Origin: Castor canadensis
Lineage: Eukaryota > Chordata > Mammalia > Rodentia > Castoridae
Length of the DNA stretch: 64,000 bases
Reading direction: 5' to 3'
Assembly (NCBI RefSeq): GCF_047511655.1
Contig: NC_133398.1
Location: forward strand, 50,287,638 to 50,351,637
Each line of letters begins with the position of its first letter. Within the stretch, counting starts at the first letter, position 1. This document shows, piece after piece, positions 34,207 to 46,900 of this stretch. The translations under genes and the position numbers were made by a program. Under the pieces are notes generated by a model. That model saw only the letters and a list, made by a program, of their open reading frames with translations. It did not search any database and had not been told where the DNA came from.

Positions 34207-36479
34207 AAGTTACAATCTCTGAGCTACTGGTGTATATTAAAACTTCTGCACACTTCTTGATGCTTCCTTTCATTTATTGAGGAAATGATCATCAAGAACC
34301 TTGATGAAGTCTGCTCCTACAAAAATTAGAATGTAAGAGTGATGAAACACCAGCCCAGTGAGCCCCTGGATTCTTCCCAGTTTGTGGGAATAGACAAGTG
34401 TTGGTGCTACAGCTCTGCCACTAACTGCTTTTGTGCCTGGCTGGTCATCTGTGGAGCTGTGCCCATTGCAGCAGAACATTGGCAGATGGTGAGGGACAAG
34501 GTGCCAGGTTTGTATTCACCTGCTTAGCTGACATGGTATAGTCATTCCCTGAAGGCACTCTTGGCTCGCATAGCAGAGACCTTACTCTCTCCTTGTTTCT
34601 TCCCTAGTGGACAACATGTAAGTCAGGTGACTAAACACCAGAATCACAACTGGACTTGTGCTAGGGGCAGGGGGACTGTGCAGTAAGTCCCACCCAGGCT
34701 TCTCCAAGACTTTCAGAACTTCTAAGAATTAAACAGGATATAGCTACAGAGATATTCAGGTCAAGGCGACTGTACAGAATGTTTTCCACATTAAAGGTAC
34801 AAAAATGAACAAAAAGCAAGTAAAATTGCACCTATATGTGTATTATATATGTATGTGTATATGCACATATGTGTTGCATATGTATAATCTGTTATTTTAT
34901 ATAATACATTTTAAATGTGATTCTTTTAATTCAGGGAGTGTTGTAGAAGATATACAAAAACATATATACATTGAACATAATATACAGACGTTCCTCAACA
35001 CTTATCCACCAACATACACCATCCAAATTCAGTTTTTATACATTAGGTGTAATACATGTATTATGTTACATAATGTACATATATATTTTGCAACACAATA
35101 TAACTTGTATATGTAAAAATTATATAATATATATGTCTCTAAACCCCCACCCTTACACAAATCCAAGCTAAAGACCTCAAGTCCAAAATTGTGTATATTA
35201 CAGTAAAACCTCCCAAATTTTACCAACATCCGTGTACTTCAATAAAAAGGCTTCCTGACAGTTGACAATAGTAGAATTCCTAAAATACTGTTCTTAAATA
35301 CATCTGAATCCTCTGTTTGACTATGGGGGAGCTTCAAATCTGATTATTCTCTGTGGTGAGGAGTATATTTTCATAGTTATGCATTCCGATATTAGGAATG
35401 AATTTGTGAAACAATTCATTCTCAATATAAACATTTAACACACATCAGAAATGAGATTTCCCTTTAATTACCACTGCAGTTCCACACAGAGTTTGTCCAG
35501 CTCCAACCCATAGTGTGGATAAGGGGTGGTTGGTCAGGAGCCTATGACCTGCACAATAGATTGGAGGCAGGAAGCAAATTTTCATTCCTTTCTCTCTGCA
35601 GCTGCCCATTGCCCAAAGAGCCTGTGTCCTGTCTGAAGCTGGAGACTTTCTCTTTTTGTAACCATTTAAGCTAAAAGAATAGCCATATTCCAGTGTGGGT
35701 CAATTCTTGTAAGAAAGGGCCTGTTCCTTTTGGAGGTGAATCCCAGGACTTGTATATGGAAGAGAAGCCTGCCTGGCACAGATGTGGTCTCTGCCCTTGC
35801 AATGACCGTAGGAGCTGCACGCGCCACTTGAGCACTCTGTGAACCACAGGGCAAGCAGGTTTCAGAGGTGTCCCTTCATTTTCAGATTCCAATATGTCAT
35901 TGTTGCAGGGGATTCCCTCGGGCCTCAAAAACATCCTCCAAGAAACACACAGATGCAAACCTTCCTACAGCAGTTTTGCAAAAATTCAGAGTTCCATTTT
36001 TATTTTCTTCCTGTGGCTTACAACTTTCATAGAAAGCTAGAACCACAACAGAAGCAGAAGCACCTGTGAGAATGGGTGGGAAGATGAGAGGAGGAAGATG
36101 GGTGATGAGGAAGTGAGTGGACCCAGTGAGGTGGGGAAGAGAAGTGGGAGTAAGTACAGCATGTGCCAGCACAGCCCATAAATACTGTGAGTGAGTTCAT
36201 CAGGTTTTTTTTCCCTCTTTCCCCTCGTCCCCGGCCCCAATTCTCCTCGTTCAAATATTGGCATCCCACTGACTAGACAGAAAGCAGCCGCTCCTGTGGC
36301 AGAGGGACTCACTGTTTTTTCATCTTTTCCAGAACTCCACGGAATTCCAGCTTTGGGTAGTCACCAGTTTCTAACAAGTGGTAGAACATTTCCACAGTGC
36401 TTAAAGACAAATACTATTCTCGGATGGATCTGCATATAAAAATAAGATGGTTAGCAGATATTAATCACTCAGTTGCCAG
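34207..36479. other. Intergenic; AT-rich block then a GC-richer block
   Basis: 34830-35140 is rich in alternating TATG/TACA/TATA steps. 35460-36440 is more GC-rich with several overlapping frames on both strands, none with a domain I recognise. It may be an old repeat or non-coding sequence. No gene is supported. Confidence 0.4.
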
Positions 36480-36625
36480 AAAGTACACTGCCAAGTGTTT
36501 AAAAATGTACGTGTTATTTTCCTACAATGGCCCTATGAATATTTCTCCTCTGCATTACATTTGAGAAGCTAAGATGTAGAAGGTGAGATGACTGCCCAGG
36601 AACACATACATTAACTGGAGGAATG
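36480..36625 (+). repeat. MIR SINE fragment
   Basis: CTGCCAAGTGTTTAAAAATG, TTTTCCTACAATGGCCCTAT and GGTGAGATGACTGCCCAGG correspond to the MIR core in order. Confidence 0.5.
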
Positions 36626-37022
36626 GGGACTAATGCAAAATCCTGTATTGTGATTTTGAATGGCACCTAAATTTTATATTGTGGATTTTTGTCAACAGTT
36701 GTTTTAAGTAAGATTTTTCATGGTTATTAAATTATTTCTCCCTGGTCACTCTTATGTTGGTGGCTATTATATATCTTGCACAGCATTATATTGTAATTAA
36801 TATTATTACTTGGTGTTTAATGATTGTTCTAGGTTCTGAAAGATTATTTGATCATGTTTTTCATTCATATTGATCATATGCCACTTTTCTTGATATGCAT
36901 GTCAATTAGCCATTTTTAACAATTTGGAACACATGTTCTGGTATTCACGAAGCTAAAGTTCTTCTATAAATCAGTTCTAAAGTTAATTAGGAAATAATGT
37001 AAGCAATTATTTAAAAATTAGC

Positions 37023-37340
37023 GACTAGGTGTTGTGGTTCAAACCTGTAATCCCTGCAAAAAGGGAGGTGGAGATAAGAAGGATCATGGTTTGAGGCTAG
37101 AGCCTAGGGAAAAATTTCACTAGACGCCCCATCTCAATCAAAAAAGTTGGGTGTGTTGCACAAGTCTATCATCCCAGCTATAGGTGAAGCATAAATAGGA
37201 GGATTGCAATGCTGGCTAGCCTGGGCATAAAGCAAGACCCTACCTCAAATACAACCAAGGCAAAAAGGGTTGGGTGTCTGGCTCAATGGTAGAGAGCCTG
37301 TAAGTGTAAATTCCTGAGTTTAAACTACTGTACCACCAAT
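37023..37340 (+). repeat. Composite B1-B1-ID SINE
   Basis: Two B1-like monomers (GACTAGGTGTTGTGGTTC; TTGGGTGTGTTGCACAAG, CTGGCTAGCCTGGGCATAAA) followed by an ID-like unit (GGTTGGGTGTCTGGCTCAAT, GGTAGAGAGCCTG). Degraded. Confidence 0.65.
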
Positions 37341-37344
37341 AGAT

Positions 37345-39595
37345 AAATAAGTAAAACAACAATATTTTAAAAGTAGAAATGGAATTTTTGGTCTTAGCTA
37401 TCTTAATCAATAGAATTCAAAATTTTAAATTATTGTTATAAAAATTATTGAAGAATTATAACAAAGAGGAAATATTACTAGTCATATTAAGAAAACAAAT
37501 ATTCTAAAAATATTGGATTACCAACAGTAAGTATATTTATGATAAAGATGTATCAGAGGTTATTAAGAAATGAAAGAAAATTTAAATAAAAGATTCAGGA
37601 ATTGCTTGACATTGTAACGAAAGCAATTCAGATTACTCTCTCATATCCTTAATGAAAGATATCCTAATGAAAAACAGAAATGAATAGAAGCACATATTTA
37701 CAAAAGAGGATGCTGAATACATTTTAGGTCAAAAGAGGAATACTATTACATAGAAGATTGGTAGTCTGACATTGACATTTCTTAATTTAAATAAAAAATT
37801 TTTTTAAATTAAAAAAAAGAGTCCAGCTCTTTGTATACAGGTAAAGTTAAAAAAGAAGGGTCCATCAAAAGAACTTGGCTATACTTTTCAGAAAATACGT
37901 ATGTCCACAATTAGAAATTACAAGGTTATAAATATGTAATGTAAATAGTAAATAATGAGCATAAAAAGTAAACTAACAGAATAGAAAGATCTAATTAAAA
38001 CATTTGATTGTACAAAATAACTGCAGTTATCTCCTGTGTCTTAACCACTCTCAGTGTCTTCTAGGCCTTGAGCATGCATACTAAGTATTTAGCCACACAG
38101 AAGACAATGATGGTTATAACTAATATTGTCTTAGAGCAGTTTCAGGTTTATAGAAAAATTGAGCACAAAGTAGAGTTCCCATCCTCCACATTCTTCTATT
38201 ATTAAACTCTTGTATTAATGTGATTAAGAAAAAGAGAAAAGAACTGCAATTAGCAAGTAAATGTTATATAGAAGATTATTACAAAGTATAACTGGCTACT
38301 GTTAAGTTACTGTTTTACCCAAATAAATATTTAAATCAGATATTTAAATTTTTCATATATTTTATGTTAATATAGCTGCTCTTTGAAAATGAGTCTCTGA
38401 AAACATTGCAAAAGCATGAAAAGAAAATGCAGGAGATATTGATCCACATTCTCCTGTAGGTGCCACCTTATTTCATTCTTCTACTCAAACAAGTGTCCAA
38501 ATAATTTTCCAATCACAGTGTTCTAACTTCCCCTTTCAGATTTTCTCTTTAACCCACCCCCAAACAGTTTCTCCTCCACTGTTTCCACTAAATCAGATTT
38601 TGCCACCAAAAGATCAACAAAGCCATCTGTTTTCAGGTGCACTGGGACAATTCAGTGCTCACCTGCCTTTAAGGTACCAACACCTTCCCTTCCTGCATCT
38701 CTCTGCACACTTCCCTGTTTCTCTTTCTCACTGCACTGGCATCTCCACCCCAGTGCCCTTTACAGACTTTCTCTGACCTACCTTTAAACATTGAGGAACT
38801 ACAGGACAAAGCATAAGCTCATCTCATTGCCATGCTATGTGTGAATAATCACATCCATTCCCATGCCCTGAAACATGCAATAAAGAATGCTAACTTGATA
38901 CCTCCACCCATGCAAAATTTGCTATTTGTACTTGACCCATATTCTAGGTTGCTAATAGATTTCTTTCATTTTTATGTCTCCCAGACACTTTAGAAAGGAC
39001 ATCGAATATCATGTTCATTCCCTGTATCACTTTGTGTTCAACTTCCTTTTCCTCTGCAATATTTTATGCAAGTGACATTCGTTTCTTTCTCTGTAAGACT
39101 GGAAGTTTCCAAAAAGAAGGAAGTGTGTTTGCTTTATCCATCTGTATTTCTTGATCGCAATTCTAAGATCTGCCACATTGATTCTCATGTTGTACATATG
39201 ATGAGGATGGAATGAAAAAAAGGAAATAAATATCACTACCTGTTCTTCAGTTTAGTACAGAAAAATGGCATTTAGACTTCAGTTTTGTTTGATAAGAAGT
39301 TTTTATTTGATAAGAATGTAATAAATAATAAAATACAATATTTCATAAAATGGAAGCGTGAACATGTTTTCTAATTTGAATACTATAATGGCAAACATTT
39401 TTATGTGAAAAATAAAATAATATAAATATACTAGCATTGAAGAATAAATAAAATTCAAATAAATAATAATAAAGAACATCAGGGCTGTCACTGCTGACTT
39501 AATAAATTCTGACTAAAGTGGAAGAGCGAGCCCTTTGGAATGATCAAGGGTACATGGGCAAGTGTGATATGACCAGTTCTTCAGGGAGACTCATT
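37345..39595. other. Intergenic; possible L1M (38125-38215) and L2 (39040-39220) scraps
   Basis: AT-rich sequence. Around 38130 TTAGAGCAGTTTCAGGTTTA resembles L1M 3'UTR, and 39040-39220 weakly resembles the L2 3' end. No gene seen. Confidence 0.35.
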
Positions 39596-40162
39596 TCAGG
39601 ATGACACCAGGGTTCCATCCTTACTTCTTAACCTTTCTTGTAACTTTGCAGCTGAGGAGAAGGCTGTAACCATCTCCACCCTGATGATTTCCCAAGCATG
39701 GTCACTGTATTTTTTTCTCTTCAAGATAGAGGCAAATTCCCTGGAAGTACTTCTTTTAAGTTCAGTGTGGGATTTTCAATTGTAGAGACAGATTCTTCTT
39801 CACCCATCACTGGCATCAAGCAGATCCTTACGTCCTCCAGCTGCTGATAGAGTTCACTGCAGAGTTTGTTCAGGAGGGTCACATTCCAGGCAGCAGAGGA
39901 GTGCACTGTGTAGAAGAGGTTGGAGATCTGCTGGACAGACATAGCCGGGGCCTTCGGGAACTGACTGCCATTCACCATCTCCTGGGGGAACTGGAAGTCC
40001 CTTCTGTCCTTCAGACAGAGGAGAGTCTCTTCATTTGGTCCAGTGGTTCAAAGGTCTGTTTGCTAAGCAGGTCAGAGTTCTGAGACAGGGCACAGGCCAG
40101 AGATCCAACAGGGCCATAGCTGCACAGTACAAAGTAGTCAGTAGAGAAACCAGGAGGGCCAT
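39596..40162 (-). pseudogene. Type I interferon pseudogene, omega-like
   Basis: A single-exon interferon gene on the minus strand, from ATG at 40162 to TGA at 39596-39598. It carries signal-peptide text MALLVSLLTT, then in other frames GPVGSLACALSQNSDLLSK, LCLKDRRDFQFPQEMVNG, AAWNVTLLNKLC, QQLEDVRICLMPVMGEEES, and a C-terminal KLQERLRSKDGTLVSS. The N-V-T glycosylation site after AAW and the longer SS-ending tail fit the omega class better than alpha. At least four frame changes occur: after the signal peptide, around the first conserved Cys-Leu-Lys, at LNLKE, and at an A run. An in-frame loss of about five residues removes the LHEML stretch. The last conserved Cys (SDCAW) is His. It cannot encode a working interferon. 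Confidence 0.9.
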
Positions 40163-40255
40163 GGGGGAATTAAGGATGCTGCTGGCCTGACTAAACTAGA
40201 ATCCAGGAAAGCCGTGGTTCTTAGGTTCTGTGAAGACTTTCTGTGTATGCATGGC

Positions 40256-40289
40256 TTTTATATAGAGAACTGGTAATTTTCATTTTCTG
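40256..40289 (-). promoter_or_regulatory. Remnant interferon promoter (TATA box and IRF-type element)
   Basis: Upstream of the omega-like pseudogene on the minus strand, TATATAAAA (40256-40264) sits about 95 bp before the ATG. CAGAAAATGAAAATT (40275-40289) matches the GAAANN repeats of virus-responsive elements bound by IRF3/IRF7. Spacing matches alpha/omega genes. Confidence 0.7.
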
Positions 40290-42054
40290 AACATTTCATT
40301 ATGATTTACTTCCTTTTTTGTTTATATTTGTGCAATCTTCATATGGCCTAAACAATGACATCAACCTAGGCTATTATTTTATATTGAAGGTCAATTTTCC
40401 CAGTAGACTTAAGATGTGCCAATTCAAATGATACTATCAATCCAATGAGAAGTGTGTGTGGCCTAAAGTCAGTAGTGTATATGTAAATAATCCCACACAC
40501 ATGCACACTCATATCATTTTTCATGTGCAAATATTACTTTTCTAGGAACAAATTTTTGGTCCTGATTCTTACCTCCATTTTTACCCTTCTTTGTGAATAT
40601 AGAAAATTATAATCCCTCAAATTTAGGATTTTTTTGTATTTTTTTTAGAGATTTACCAGACCATTTGTGGCAAATAAACTCTGAGAATGAAGAATGGGCT
40701 TTTGTTCGCTGTCTTATTCACAGCACAAGCTGGTGATAACTGGGGAATAAGCTTCTATGGTGTTTGTCTCCTTCTAGAACACATTCATGCAGGTCCATGT
40801 GGTTGTGCTTCACTAGGGCACAAGTTTAAGATTAATGTAGACTTTGCCATTTCTGTCGACCATATTGTTACTGAGATCTGAAGTGCTCTTCAAGCTATAA
40901 CGATTTCCCCTAACCTGAATCCTGGCTGTTTTCAGATGCATATGAGACTAGAGATCATAACTTCAAGGTAATGTTATTTCTGTAGCACTACCTCACTCAC
41001 AAAGTGTTCTCACATCTGTAACATCCTCTGATCTAGAGTGACAAAGTGTCCTCAGCTCACAGTTATCAGACTCCCTCCCTGAAAGGAGGTTCACACATCC
41101 AGATGACTTTAGAATCCCTTCACTGAGGAGATTCTTCCTTGTTGACAGTTCTTCAAGGTCTTTCCCCTGCCCCTAGAATGCCTGAATTAAGGAACTTAGG
41201 CTTCAGTGGTGACTTCCTCCCCACCTGATCCATTATCCCCAGGCACCAAAAACACGCCTCAGTTCCTGATAGAAGAAAAATTTTTGCCTAAGTAGGTGGA
41301 GGGATTAAATCATTTATGTTCAATTATCAAATAGTTTTTATTTCTTAAAGTTTTTATTGTTCAACTCTTTTAGTTAAATGACTGAATACTTGATATCCTC
41401 AAATCTTCTGAGCTTGTAAACACAGGATATTTATATGTGACATTGTCTCTCTTTAGGCGTTTATATTACAAAAGGTAGTGAGTGGCTTTCAGTTGTTCAC
41501 CCACTCAGTGATCCTGTTTGATTTGTCCATCTGTCTATGGTGTACTCTAACAAAGCATGAACCTCAGGCTAACACACCAAAGAGTAATAGCTCTCTGTCT
41601 TTTACTCATTTGTGATTTTTCATTTTAGATTTAAACAATAGCAACAAAATAAATGTTGTAACTTCTTTTTTGCACAGTGGTTTATTGGCCAAGGTGAGTT
41701 TTGCTGCTCCTGTATTACTTCCTACTTAATCTTGAGATTAATTTTTACTAAAGAAAGTAAAAGGAAGACAGAAGGGGGCATATCACTTTTCTATAATTTT
41801 TAAGACATCAAAATTATTTTTCTCATTTTAACTTTCATAGAAAGCAAAAATCCAAAGTTGTGGGCAAAATGAAATCAAAATAAGTCCAAATGTCATGAAA
41901 GTGAAAGAAAGGAAGTGACTTTCCCCTGATAAATGCCAAAGCATTAGAAAAAAAAAAAAGAGGACTAGGGGCTATGGCAGAGGGAAGGAACAAAGGCCAA
42001 TGCTGAAGAACACAAAGGTGGGAAGATTAGTGCTTCCTCAAAAGCCTCAAAAAT
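40290..42054. other. Intergenic, no gene recognised
   Basis: No domain-bearing frame or complete repeat recognised. Confidence 0.4.
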
Positions 42055-42059
42055 AAGCA

Positions 42060-42160
42060 ACTCAGCTGAGGTCTGTGGCTCACATGCACCTGTCTAGCAA
42101 ATGTGAGGACCAGAGTTCAAACACCAGAACCTCCTTCCCTCTCCAAAAAAAAAAAGAAAA
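42060..42160 (+). repeat. ID-type SINE
   Basis: GCTGAGGTCTGTGGCTCACA, GCACCTGTCTAGCAAATGTG and CCAGAGTTCAAACACCAGAA, followed by an A-rich tail. Confidence 0.65.
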
Positions 42161-42196
42161 AACCCACACAATCAGAAGAAGAATGAATAATAGCTG

Positions 42197-42472
42197 ATCG
42201 CTGGTGGCTCACACTTGTAATTCTAGCTGCTTGGGAGGCTGATATCCAGAAGATCATGGGTCCAGGGCACCACAGGCAGGATGTTCACAAGACTCCCTGT
42301 CATTCCAGTGAAGGTGGGAAGCCTAAAATAGGAGGATCTTGGTCCAAGGCTAGCCTAGGTAAAAAGTGAGATCTTATCTCCAAAATAATCAGAGGACAAA
42401 GGGCCGGAGGCATGGCTCAAGCTGTAGAGTGCCTGCCTAGCAAGGAAAAGGCGCTAAGTTCAAATCTCATTA
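42197..42472 (+). repeat. Composite B1 + ID SINE
   Basis: B1 part (TGGTGGCTCACACTTGTAAT, CTGCTTGGGAGGCTGATATC, CAAGGCTAGCCTAGG) followed by an ID part (CCGGAGGCATGGCTCAAGC, GAGTGCCTGCCTAGCAAG). Confidence 0.75.
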
Positions 42473-42557
42473 TTTTTTTTTCCATTTTTCTTTTATTATT
42501 CATATGTGCATACAAGGCTTGGTTCATTTCTCCCCCACCCCCTCCCTTACCACCCAG
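42473..42557 (-). mobile_element. Very short LINE-1 3' end, antisense
   Basis: T run, TTCTTTTATTATTCATATGT and a C-rich block directly abut the end of the preceding SINE, suggesting insertion at its A/T-rich tail. Confidence 0.8.
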
Positions 42558-43931
42558 TATTAGTGAGATGAGAGAGAGAGAGAGAGAAAGAGATCTGCCC
42601 TCAGTTTTCACTTATCCAAGACCAGTCACTGTATGTTCTTCTGACTAATGAAGGTGTAATCGGCTCTAAGAAGAGGAGTCAAACCAATCAACTCCCAGGG
42701 GACTAGCAACTAGTCCCCAGACCCCAGTCATGACAACATTAAACCTATCTTCAGGATAGTGGATATTAGACTTGCCTGAGAAATGCACTTAATTAATAAT
42801 CCTCTCAAACACTGAAAAGACTGCTTTCAGAAACCTAGCAATATAAAGAAGGGGATTTAGGTGACACCAAAGGATTCTTCTCTTAATATAGAAAGTAATA
42901 ATAATGATATTTAAATAAAATAAAAAACAGAGAAATTTATTAAGTGCTAAATAAGGACTATCCACTGGTCTGAAATATTTGAAAAGATTAACTCAATCCT
43001 CTGAGTACTGGTATCTGTATGTTAATTGTTTATACAATGCTTTGGACAGAAGTATAAATGCACAGGGACAAGCCAAGAATCCAAAGTGGACACCTTAGGG
43101 GGCACTGAGATAAAAGCTTCTCTGGAAGGCCTATTAAAGAAAGTGAAGAATAGAAATGGACAAAGAGAGGTTGTGGCATGAAATCAATAGAGCAGGGAGA
43201 TTGAGATGACAAAGGGTATGAGTGCTACATTGAATGTCACTGTTCATTGTTTCACTGTAGGGGATGTGGTGCAAGTGAATTGAACTGACTCAGGTTCTTA
43301 TGTCCTGAGAAAAATTAGATGAAATACCTTTTAAATAGTTGTGAGTGAGAGGCTTTTTCTGCTAAGAAAAAAATATATAATTTAATAAGTGTTTTCTCAA
43401 AATATATTAAAACTACTTTATTAACTCACTATTGTCATATAGAAACCATTTTTTGAAAAGTTCCTGAGGCTTACTTATTTATATTTTACATGAGTTTAAG
43501 AATAAACAAAAACCACCTAACATCTTTCATTCTACCCACAGTCCAGATATGTGAGCTCTGACTTATCTCCTTTTGGCACTCCGGGACTCCATAGGAGACC
43601 TTTTCCCACCAGCCAGCTGTTCTCATCCCCAAGGACAAAAATCAGTTTCTCACCTCCCAGACTAGACTGGGCTTCCTGTCCTCTCCTGATACACCCCAGT
43701 GGAGACTCTCTTCTCCTCTGTGTCTTTCCATCCCATCCGATGATTGAGATGTCAGTGTCAAAAAGACCTTTTGAATGATGCAAGGAAGAATATTATGAAC
43801 TTCCTGTGAGGAAGAGCTCCTTAACCAAGCAATCACATTAGTGTGATTGTTTATGGTTGTCTATGTTTGACACCAAAATGGATGATTTACCCACAACTTG
43901 GCCTCTACATTGTTTATGTTTCTTAAGCTTT
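42558..43931. other. Intergenic; short GA tract and possible MIR piece
   Basis: A (GA)n run lies at 42570-42592 and a MIR-like scrap at 42935-43020. No gene recognised. Overlapping frames near 43532-43836 have no known domain. Confidence 0.4.
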
Positions 43932-43948
43932 AAAATACGTCATTTTGG

Positions 43949-46900
43949 AAACTAAATTCTCCCAAAATTAATGAACCAATAAAGAAATGGGCAAGTGATC
44001 TAAACAGAACTTTCTCAAAAGAAGAAATTAAAATGGCCAAAAAGCACATGAAAAAATGCTCACCATCTCTAGCAATAAAGGAAATGCAAATTAAAACCAC
44101 ACTAAGTTTCCACCTCACCCCTGTTAGAATAGCCATCATTAGCAACACCACTAGCAACAGGTGTTGGTGAGGATGTGTGGAAAAAGGAACCCTTTTACAC
44201 TGTTGGTGGGAATGTAAACTAGTACAACCACTCTGGAAAAAAAATTTGGAGGCTACTTAAAAAGCTAAACATTGATCTACCATTTGATCCAGCAATACCA
44301 CTCTTGGGGATATACCCAAAAGACTGTGACACAGGTTACTCCAGAGGCACCTGCACACCCATGTTTATTGCAGCACTATTCACAATAGCCAAGTTATGGA
44401 AACAGCCAAGATGCCCGACTACTGATGAATGCATTAAGAACATGTGGTATCTACACACAATGGAATTTTATGCAGCCATGAAAAGGAATGAAATCTCATC
44501 ATTTGCAAGTGAATGGATGGAACTGGAGAAAAGTTCCTGGAAGTCCAGGAAATCATCAGAGACTACTTCGAGAACCTATATTCAAATAAATTTGAAAATC
44601 TTAAAGAAATGGACAGATTTTTAGATACATATGATCATCCAAAACTGAACCAAGAGGATATTAATCACCTGACTAGATCTATAACACAAAATGAAGAAGC
44701 AGCAATCAAGAGTCTCCCCAAAAAGAAAAGTCCAGGACCTGATGGATTCTCTGCTGAATTTTATCAGACCTTTAAAAAAGAACTGATAACAACCCTCCTT
44801 AAACTGTACCATGAAATAGAAAGGGAAGGAAAACTGCCTAACACATTTTATGAAGCCAGTATTACACTTATCCCAAAACCAGGCAAAGACACCTCCAAAA
44901 ATGAGAACTATAGGCCAATCTCCTTAATGAACACTGATGCAAAACTCCTCAATAAAATAATGGCAAACCGAATTCAATAACACATCAAAAAGATTATTCA
45001 CCATGACCAAGTAGGCTTCATCTCAGGAATGCAGGGGTGGTTCTACATATGAAAATCAATAAACATAAATAAACACATTAACAGATGCAAAGACAAAAAC
45101 CACTTGATCATCTCAATAGATGCAGAAAAAGCCTTTGATAAGATCCAACACCATTTCATGATAAAAGCTCTAAGAAAACTAGGAATAGAAGGAAAGTACC
45201 TCAACATCATAAAAGCTATATATGACAAACTTTACAGCCAGCATTATACTTAACGGAGAAAAACTGAAACCATTCCCTCTAAAATCAGGAAGCAGACAAG
45301 GATGCCCACTGTCTCCACTCCTATTCAACATAGTACTGGAATTCCTAGCCAGAGCAATTAGGCAAGAAGAAGGAATAAAAGGAATACAAATAGGTAAAGA
45401 AACTGTCAAAATATCCCTATTTGTAGACGATATGATCCTATACCTTAAAGATCCAAAAACCTCTACTCAAAAGCTCCTAGACACCATCAATAGCTATAGC
45501 AAGGTAGCAGGATATAAAATCAACATAGAAAAATCATTAACATTTCTATAAACTAATAATGAACAAACTGAGAAAGAATATATGAAAACAATTCCATTTA
45601 CAATAGCCTCAAAAAAATCAACTACTTAGATGTAAACCTAACAAAGGATGTGAACGACCTCTACAAGGAGAACTATAAACTTCTGAAGAAAGAGATTGAG
45701 GAAGACTACAGAAAGTGGAGAGATCTCCCATGCTCATGGATTGGTAGAATCAACATAGTAAAAATGTCTATACTCTCAAAAGTAATCTACATGTTTAATG
45801 CAATTCCAATCAAATTTCCAATGACATGCATTAAAGAGATTGAAAAATCTACCGTGAAATTTATATGGAAATACAAGAGGCCATGAATAGCCAAGGCAAT
45901 ACTCAGTCAAAAGAATAATGATGGAGGTATCACGATACCCAACTTCAAACTATATTACAAAGCAATAACAATAAAAACAGCATGGTACTGGCACAAAAAC
46001 AGAAATGAAGACCAGTGGAACAGAACAGAAGACCCAGATATGAAGCCACACAACTATAACCAACTTGTCTTTGACAAGGGTGCTAAAAATATACAATGGA
46101 GAAAAGACAGCCTCTTCAACAAAAACTGCTGGGAAAACTGGTTAGCAATCTGCAAAAAACTGAAACTAGATCCATGTATATCACCTGATACCAATATTAA
46201 CTCAAAATGGATCAAGGATCTAAATATCAGACCCCAAACTCTAAAGTTGATACTGGAAAGAGTAGGAAATACTCTGGAATTAGTAGGTACAGGTAAAAAC
46301 TTTCTCAATGGAACCACAGCAGCACAGCAACTAAGAAATAGCATAGATAAATGGGACCTCATAAAACTAAAAAGATTCTCCTCAACAAAAGAAATGGTCT
46401 CTAAACTGAAGAGAATACCCACAGAGTGGGAGAAAATATTTGCCAGCTACACATCAGACAAAGGACTGATAACTAGAATATATAGGGAACTTAAAAAACT
46501 AAATTCTCCCAAAATTAATGAACCAATAAAGAAATGGGCAAGTGAACTAAACAGAACTTTCTCAAAAGAAGAAATTCAAATGGTCAAAAAACACATGAAA
46601 AAATGCTCACTATCTCTAGCAATAAAGGAAATGCAAATTAAAACCACACTAAGATTCCACCTCACCCTTGTTAGAATAGCCATCATTAGCAACACCACGT
46701 ACAGCAGGTATTGGTGAGGATGCGAGGAAAAATGAACCCTCTTACACTGTTGGTGGGAATGTAAACTAGTACAATCACTCTGGAAAAAAATTTGGAGGCT
46801 ACTTAAAAAGCTAAACATTGATCTATCATTTGATCCAGCAGTACCATTCCTGGGGATTTACACAAAAGAATGTGACTCAGGTTACTCCAGAGGCACCTGC

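Noticed and set aside
44304-46717. Host reverse-transcriptase-like genes
   Set aside because: All the frames are pieces of LINE-1 ORF2 with the expected motif order and frame breaks.
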